Shown here piece by piece: positions 60,619-64,000 of a stretch of 64,000 nucleotides of DNA. How positions within the stretch are numbered: position 1 is the stretch's first letter; each line of letters starts with the position of its first letter. The stretch comes from Streptomyces sp. ICC1. GTDB taxonomy: Bacteria; Actinomycetota; Actinomycetes; Streptomycetales; Streptomycetaceae. The position numbers were made by a program, and so were the translations under genes. Below the pieces are notes generated by a model. It was not told the origin of the DNA, did not search any database, and saw nothing but the letters and a program-made list of their open reading frames with translations. The stretch covers positions 7,696,869 to 7,760,868 of the forward strand of contig NZ_CP030287.1 of the NCBI RefSeq assembly GCF_003287935.1, read 5' to 3'.

Positions 60619-61728
60619 GTGGCAGTCGTCGATGTATCCGAAGAGCTGAAGTCCCTCTCCTCGACCATGGGGTCGATCGAGGCCGTCCTGGACCTCGACA
60701 AGCTGAGGGCAGATATCGCCGTGCTCGAGGAGCAGGCCGCCGCGCCGTCCCTGTGGGACGACCCGGACGCCGCCCAGAAGATCACGAGCAAGCTTTCGCA
60801 CCTCCAGGCCGAGGTCCGCAAGACCGAGAACCTGCGCGGGCGCATCGACGACCTCGCGGTGCTCTTCGAGCTCGCCGTGGAGATGGACGACGCGGACACC
60901 CTCGCCGAGGCGGAGACCGAGCTGGTCTCCGTGCGCAAGGCGCTGGACGAGATGGAGGTCCGCACCCTGCTCTCCGGCGAGTACGCCGAGCGCGAGGCGC
61001 TGGTCAACATCCGCGCCGAGGCCGGCGGCGTGGACGCCTCCGACTTCGCCGAGCGCCTGCAGCGCATGTACCTGCGCTGGGCCGAGCGCCACGGCTACCC
61101 GACCGAGATCTACGAGACCTCGTACGCGGAAGAGGCCGGCATCAAGTCGACCACCTTCGTGGTCAAGGCCCCGTACGCCTACGGCACCCTCTCCGTCGAG
61201 CAGGGCACCCACCGGCTCGTCCGGATTTCGCCCTTCGACAACCAGGGCCGCCGCCAGACCTCCTTCGCGGGCGTCGAGGTGCTGCCGGTCGTCGAGTCCA
61301 GCGACCACGTCGAGATCGACGAGGGCGAGCTGCGCGTGGACGTGTACCGCGCCTCGGGCCCCGGCGGCCAGGGCGTCAACACGACCGACTCCGCGGTGCG
61401 CATCACGCACCTGCCGACCGGCATCGTGGTCTCCTGCCAGAACGAGCGCTCGCAGATCCAGAACAAGGCCAGCGCGATGAACGTCCTCCAGGCCAAGCTG
61501 CTCGAGCGGCGCCGCCAGGAGGAGAAGGACAGGATGGACGCCCTCAAGGACGGCGGAAGCTCCTGGGGCAACCAGATGCGCTCCTACGTCCTGCACCCGT
61601 ACCAGATGGTCAAGGACCTGCGGACGGAGTTCGAGGTCGGCAACCCGCAGGCGGTGCTCGACGGCGAGATCGACGGCTTCCTCGAGGCCGGCATCCGCTG
61701 GCGCAAGCAGCAGGAGCAGACCGCGTAA
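60619..61728 (+). CDS. prfB: Peptide chain release factor 2
   Basis: 369 residues from GTG 60619. The catalytic GGQ is in [19 protein letters not shown] and the UGA/UAA-recognising SPF tripeptide in [12 protein letters not shown], which marks RF2 rather than RF1. The N-terminal helical domain is normal. The frame is uninterrupted: the in-frame UGA with +1 programmed frameshift used for autoregulation in E. coli and many bacteria is absent, as is usual in actinomycetes. Core gene adjacent to ftsE/ftsX. Confidence 0.97.
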   Translation: MAVVDVSEELKSLSSTMGSIEAVLDLDKLRADIAVLEEQAAAPSLWDDPDAAQKITSKLSHLQAEVRKTENLRGRIDDLAVLFELAVEMDDADTLAEAETELVSVRKALDEMEVRTLLSGEYAEREALVNIRAEAGGVDASDFAERLQRMYLRWAERHGYPTEIYETSYAEEAGIKSTTFVVKAPYAYGTLSVEQGTHRLVRISPFDNQGRRQTSFAGVEVLPVVESSDHVEIDEGELRVDVYRASGPGGQGVNTTDSAVRITHLPTGIVVSCQNERSQIQNKASAMNVLQAKLLERRRQEEKDRMDALKDGGSSWGNQMRSYVLHPYQMVKDLRTEFEVGNPQAVLDGEIDGFLEAGIRWRKQQEQTA

Positions 61729-61743
61729 GCACGTGAGCGCGTA

Positions 61744-61795
61744 GAGCGCGGAAAGGGCCCGGACACCTCAAGGTGTCCGGGCCCTTTCCGCGCTC
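61744..61795. terminator. Strong bidirectional terminator
   Basis: A perfect 25-bp stem (61744-61768 with 61771-61795) with a 2-base CA centre. It ends 40 bp from the convergent zinc-ribbon gene stop and 16 bp after prfB, and serves both. Confidence 0.85.
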
Positions 61796-61835
61796 GATCG
61801 GGCTGCGCTTGATCGGGTACGTGGCGGCTGAGGAG

Positions 61836-62030
61836 CTACGCCGTCTGCTGGGCCACCAGTGCCAGCGCGGCCACCAGGATCACGAGCAGTGCGACGAGCG
61901 CCACCGGGTTCAGGCCGCCGGAAAAGGGGCCCTCCTGCTGGAGGCGCTGTCGGTTCGCCCGGCACACCGGGCAGCGGCCCTGGTTCACGGGCGCGGCGCA
62001 GTTCGCGCACACGAGCCGGTCATATGTCAT
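61836..62030 (-). CDS. Small zinc-ribbon membrane protein
   Basis: 64 residues from ATG 62030 with a near-perfect AAGGAGG 5 bp upstream. N-terminal zinc ribbon ([20 protein letters not shown], two CxxC pairs) and a C-terminal membrane helix ([21 protein letters not shown]). Unknown function; conserved-looking in this position between prfB and ftsE in Streptomyces. Confidence 0.82.
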   Translation of the reverse strand: MTYDRLVCANCAAPVNQGRCPVCRANRQRLQQEGPFSGGLNPVALVALLVILVAALALVAQQTA

Positions 62031-62254
62031 GCGCTCCTCCTTCCGTCCCCTCGGGTACAACGGCAGCGGGAACGACTCCGTTCCCCTACCACTGTGCCAG
62101 CTCCGGCGACATTAGGCGCGGCCCGTCCGGGCAATCGCGGTCGTGCACGCCGGGGACCAGGGGATATATCGGGCAACTCCGGACGCCGGGTCCACACCCC
62201 GCGCCTGTTCGCGTATGGTCACGCTCACCTACTCCCGGCGACCGTGGTGCACCC

Positions 62255-62944
62255 GTGATCCGATTCGACAACGTCTCCAAGTCCTACCCGAAGCAGAGCC
62301 GTCCCGCACTCAGAGATGTCTCCCTGGACATCGCGAAGGGCGAGTTCGTCTTCCTGGTCGGCTCCTCCGGCTCCGGCAAGTCCACCTTCATGCGGCTCAT
62401 CCTGCGCGAGGAGCGGGCGAGCCACGGCCAGGTGCACGTCCTGGGCAAGGACCTCGCCAAGCTCTCCAACTGGAAGGTCCCGCAGATGCGGCGCCAGCTG
62501 GGGTGCGTGTTCCAGGACTTCCGGCTCCTGCCCAACAAGTCGGTGGCCGACAACGTGGCCTTCGCCCAAGAGGTCATCGGCCGGCCGCGCGGCGAGATCA
62601 AGAAGGCCGTTCCCCAGGTCCTCGAGCTCGTCGGCCTCGGCGGCAAGGAGGACCGGATGCCCGGCGAGCTCTCCGGTGGTGAGCAGCAGCGCGTGGCCAT
62701 CGCCCGCGCCTTCGTCAACAGGCCCGCGCTGCTGATCGCGGACGAGCCCACGGGCAACCTGGACCCCCAGACCTCCGTCGGGATCATGAAGCTGCTGGAC
62801 CGGATCAACCGGACCGGCACCACCGTGATCATGGCGACCCACGACCAGCAGATCGTCGACCAGATGCGCAAGCGCGTCATCGAACTCGAGCTGGGCCGTC
62901 TCGTCCGCGACCAGTCGCGCGGCGTCTACGGCTACCAGCACTGA
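62255..62944 (+). CDS. ftsE: Cell division ATP-binding protein FtsE
   Basis: 229 residues from GTG 62255 ([14 protein letters not shown]). Walker [12 protein letters not shown]-loop [14 protein letters not shown] (FtsE-specific), signature [19 protein letters not shown], Walker [14 protein letters not shown], His-switch MATHDQ. With FtsX it couples ATP hydrolysis to cell-wall hydrolase activation. ftsX starts 17 bp downstream. TATGGT at 62213 may be the -10. Confidence 0.97.
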   Translation: MIRFDNVSKSYPKQSRPALRDVSLDIAKGEFVFLVGSSGSGKSTFMRLILREERASHGQVHVLGKDLAKLSNWKVPQMRRQLGCVFQDFRLLPNKSVADNVAFAQEVIGRPRGEIKKAVPQVLELVGLGGKEDRMPGELSGGEQQRVAIARAFVNRPALLIADEPTGNLDPQTSVGIMKLLDRINRTGTTVIMATHDQQIVDQMRKRVIELELGRLVRDQSRGVYGYQH

Positions 62945-62961
62945 AAGGCTCCTGAGACGCG

Positions 62962-63885
62962 ATGCGCGCCCAGTTCGTCATGTCGGAGATCGGGGTCGGT
63001 CTCCGCCGCAATCTGACCATGACCTTCGCGGTCATCATCTCCGTATCCCTGTCGCTGGCCCTGTTCGGCGGCTCCCTGCTCATGCGCGACCAGGTGAGCA
63101 AGATGAAGGGCTACTGGTACGACAAGGTCAATGTCTCGATCTACCTCTGCAACAAGAACGACGCCGAGGCCACCGGCGGCGCCTCCTGCTCCAAGGGCGC
63201 GGTGACGCCCGAGCAGAAGACGGCCCTGGAGACCGAGCTCAAGGGAATGGACCTCGTCGAGAACGTTTCGTACGAGTCCTCCGACGAGGCCTTCAAGCAC
63301 TACAAGGAGCAGTTCGGGCACACCGCCCTGGCCGCCTCCATCACCCCGGACCAGATGCCCGAGTCCTTCCGGGTGAAGCTCAAGCAGCCCGAGAAGTACA
63401 AGGTCATCACGACCTCCTTCTCCGGACGTGACGGAGTCCAGTCGGTCGAGGACCAGCGCACCGTGCTGGACAACCTCTTCAGACTCCTCGGCTACCTCAA
63501 CATCGCCGCCCTCGGCATCATGCTGATCATGCTCATCGTGGCGCTGCTGCTGATCGTCAACACGGTGCGCGTCTCCGCCTTCAGCCGGCGGCGCGAGACC
63601 GGGATCATGCGGCTGGTGGGCGCGTCCAGCTTCTACATCCAGGTGCCGTTCATCATGGAGGCCGCCTTCGCGGGCCTCATCGGCGCCCTCCTCGCCTGCG
63701 GCATGCTCGGCGCCGGCCAGTACTTCGTGATCGACCACGGCGCCGCGCTCCGCGACAAGATGGAGCTCATCAACTTCATCGGCTGGGACTCGGTCCTGAC
63801 CAAGCTGCCGCTGGTGCTCGTCATCGGGGTGCTCATGCCCTCGCTGGCCGCCTTCGTGGCGCTGCGCAAGTACCTGAAGGTGTGA
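62962..63885 (+). CDS. ftsX: Cell division protein FtsX
   Basis: 307 residues. N-terminal cytoplasmic region (MRAQFVMSEIGVGLRRNLTMTFAVIISVSLSLALFG with TM1), large extracytoplasmic domain (about 50-180) carrying the actinobacterial Cys pair (LCNKNDAEATGGASCSKG), then three helices (FRLLGYLNIAALGIMLIMLIVALLLIVNTVRVSAFSRRRETGIMRLVGASSFYIQVPFIMEA and the last near LVLVIGVLMPSLAAFVALRKYLKV). Forms the membrane partner of FtsE. Confidence 0.96.
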   Translation: MRAQFVMSEIGVGLRRNLTMTFAVIISVSLSLALFGGSLLMRDQVSKMKGYWYDKVNVSIYLCNKNDAEATGGASCSKGAVTPEQKTALETELKGMDLVENVSYESSDEAFKHYKEQFGHTALAASITPDQMPESFRVKLKQPEKYKVITTSFSGRDGVQSVEDQRTVLDNLFRLLGYLNIAALGIMLIMLIVALLLIVNTVRVSAFSRRRETGIMRLVGASSFYIQVPFIMEAAFAGLIGALLACGMLGAGQYFVIDHGAALRDKMELINFIGWDSVLTKLPLVLVIGVLMPSLAAFVALRKYLKV

Positions 63886-63953
63886 CAAGCGACCCGTGAG
63901 CGGTCCGGCCGACCAGCCGTACCCGCCGCGGGTCCTGTCCTAGACTCGGCGCC

Positions 63954-64000
63954 ATGCCGGGCTTGCCGAGTGTTCCCGCCTTCTGTCCACGGCCCCGCGA
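63954..64000 (+). CDS. Start of a downstream gene (partial; possibly an S41-type peptidase)
   Basis: An ATG at 63954 (MPGLPSVPAFCPRPR...) is open to the window end. TAGACT at 63941-63946 is a good -10 just 7 bp upstream, so probably leaderless. In Streptomyces an S41 family peptidase followed by smpB commonly follows ftsX, hence the tentative identity. The visible 15 codons do not prove it. Confidence 0.4.
   Translation, partial: MPGLPSVPAFCPRPR

Noticed and set aside
60619..61728. Possible programmed frameshift in prfB
   Set aside because: The frame is open from GTG to the stop with no early in-frame TGA, so the classic autoregulatory frameshift is absent, as in other actinomycetes.

Overview
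The window is about 72% GC with strong third-position GC bias. It contains FtsE/FtsX, a release factor 2 without a programmed frameshift, an ergothioneine operon, many secreted discoidin-type proteins, and TetR, PadR and AfsR/SARP regulators. Together these point to a Streptomyces (or very close actinomycete) chromosome. No plasmid, prophage, tRNA, rRNA or CRISPR locus is visible.

Layout. 0.1-5.6 kb: small housekeeping and stress genes (SRPBCC, PadR, DUF2199, a shortened methyltransferase, NTF2-like, DUF2269, an alpha/beta hydrolase under a clear TetR-type operator), then a two-gene unit sharing a GNxxVQVN-like motif (a small helical protein and a membrane-anchored ricin-type lectin). 6.2-16 kb: a secreted polysaccharide-related block of three F5/8C (CBM32-like) proteins, a sulfatase remnant, an intact formylglycine-generating enzyme and a TetR regulator. 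16.6-19.7 kb: pstC-pstA without pstS or pstB, led by a two-domain small protein. 19.6-23.1 kb: a truncated HTH gene and a broken beta-helix/PKD surface protein. 23.2-29.3 kb: membrane proteins, an Rrf2/RidA pair, a FUSC exporter and a glycosidase-like gene that lost its signal peptide. 29.3-33.8 kb: a complete branched-chain amino acid-type ABC operon (LivK-H-M-G-F). 34-45 kb: a Tat-secreted carboxylesterase, a 5'-truncated LamG protein and a giant RHS protein whose toxin tip is missing and which is fused in frame to a LacI HTH remnant, followed by an AfsR/SARP remnant. 45-52 kb: a membrane protein/XRE/oxidoreductase operon, a polyprenyl synthase, and a ferredoxin-reductase-P450 electron-transfer operon. 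52-54 kb: a MazF/PemK-like protein and a bacterial-type PARG (TIGR02452). 54-60 kb: egtABCD, then PlsC and an OlsB-like acyltransferase on the other strand. 60.6-64 kb: prfB, a small zinc-ribbon protein, ftsE, ftsX and the start of another gene.

Two themes stand out. First, four long palindromic, transposase-less elements of two related types sit between genes. In three cases the stop codon TAG of the neighbouring gene lies in the element border. Second, an unusual number of genes are cleanly truncated or internally deleted (methyltransferase, sulfatase, HTH protein, PKD protein, glycosidase, LamG, RHS tip, LacI, AfsR), and one junction is marked by a 123-bp inverted duplication of the neighbouring coding sequence. 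The window looks like a core chromosomal segment that has undergone deletion-prone remodelling, partly associated with the palindromic elements.
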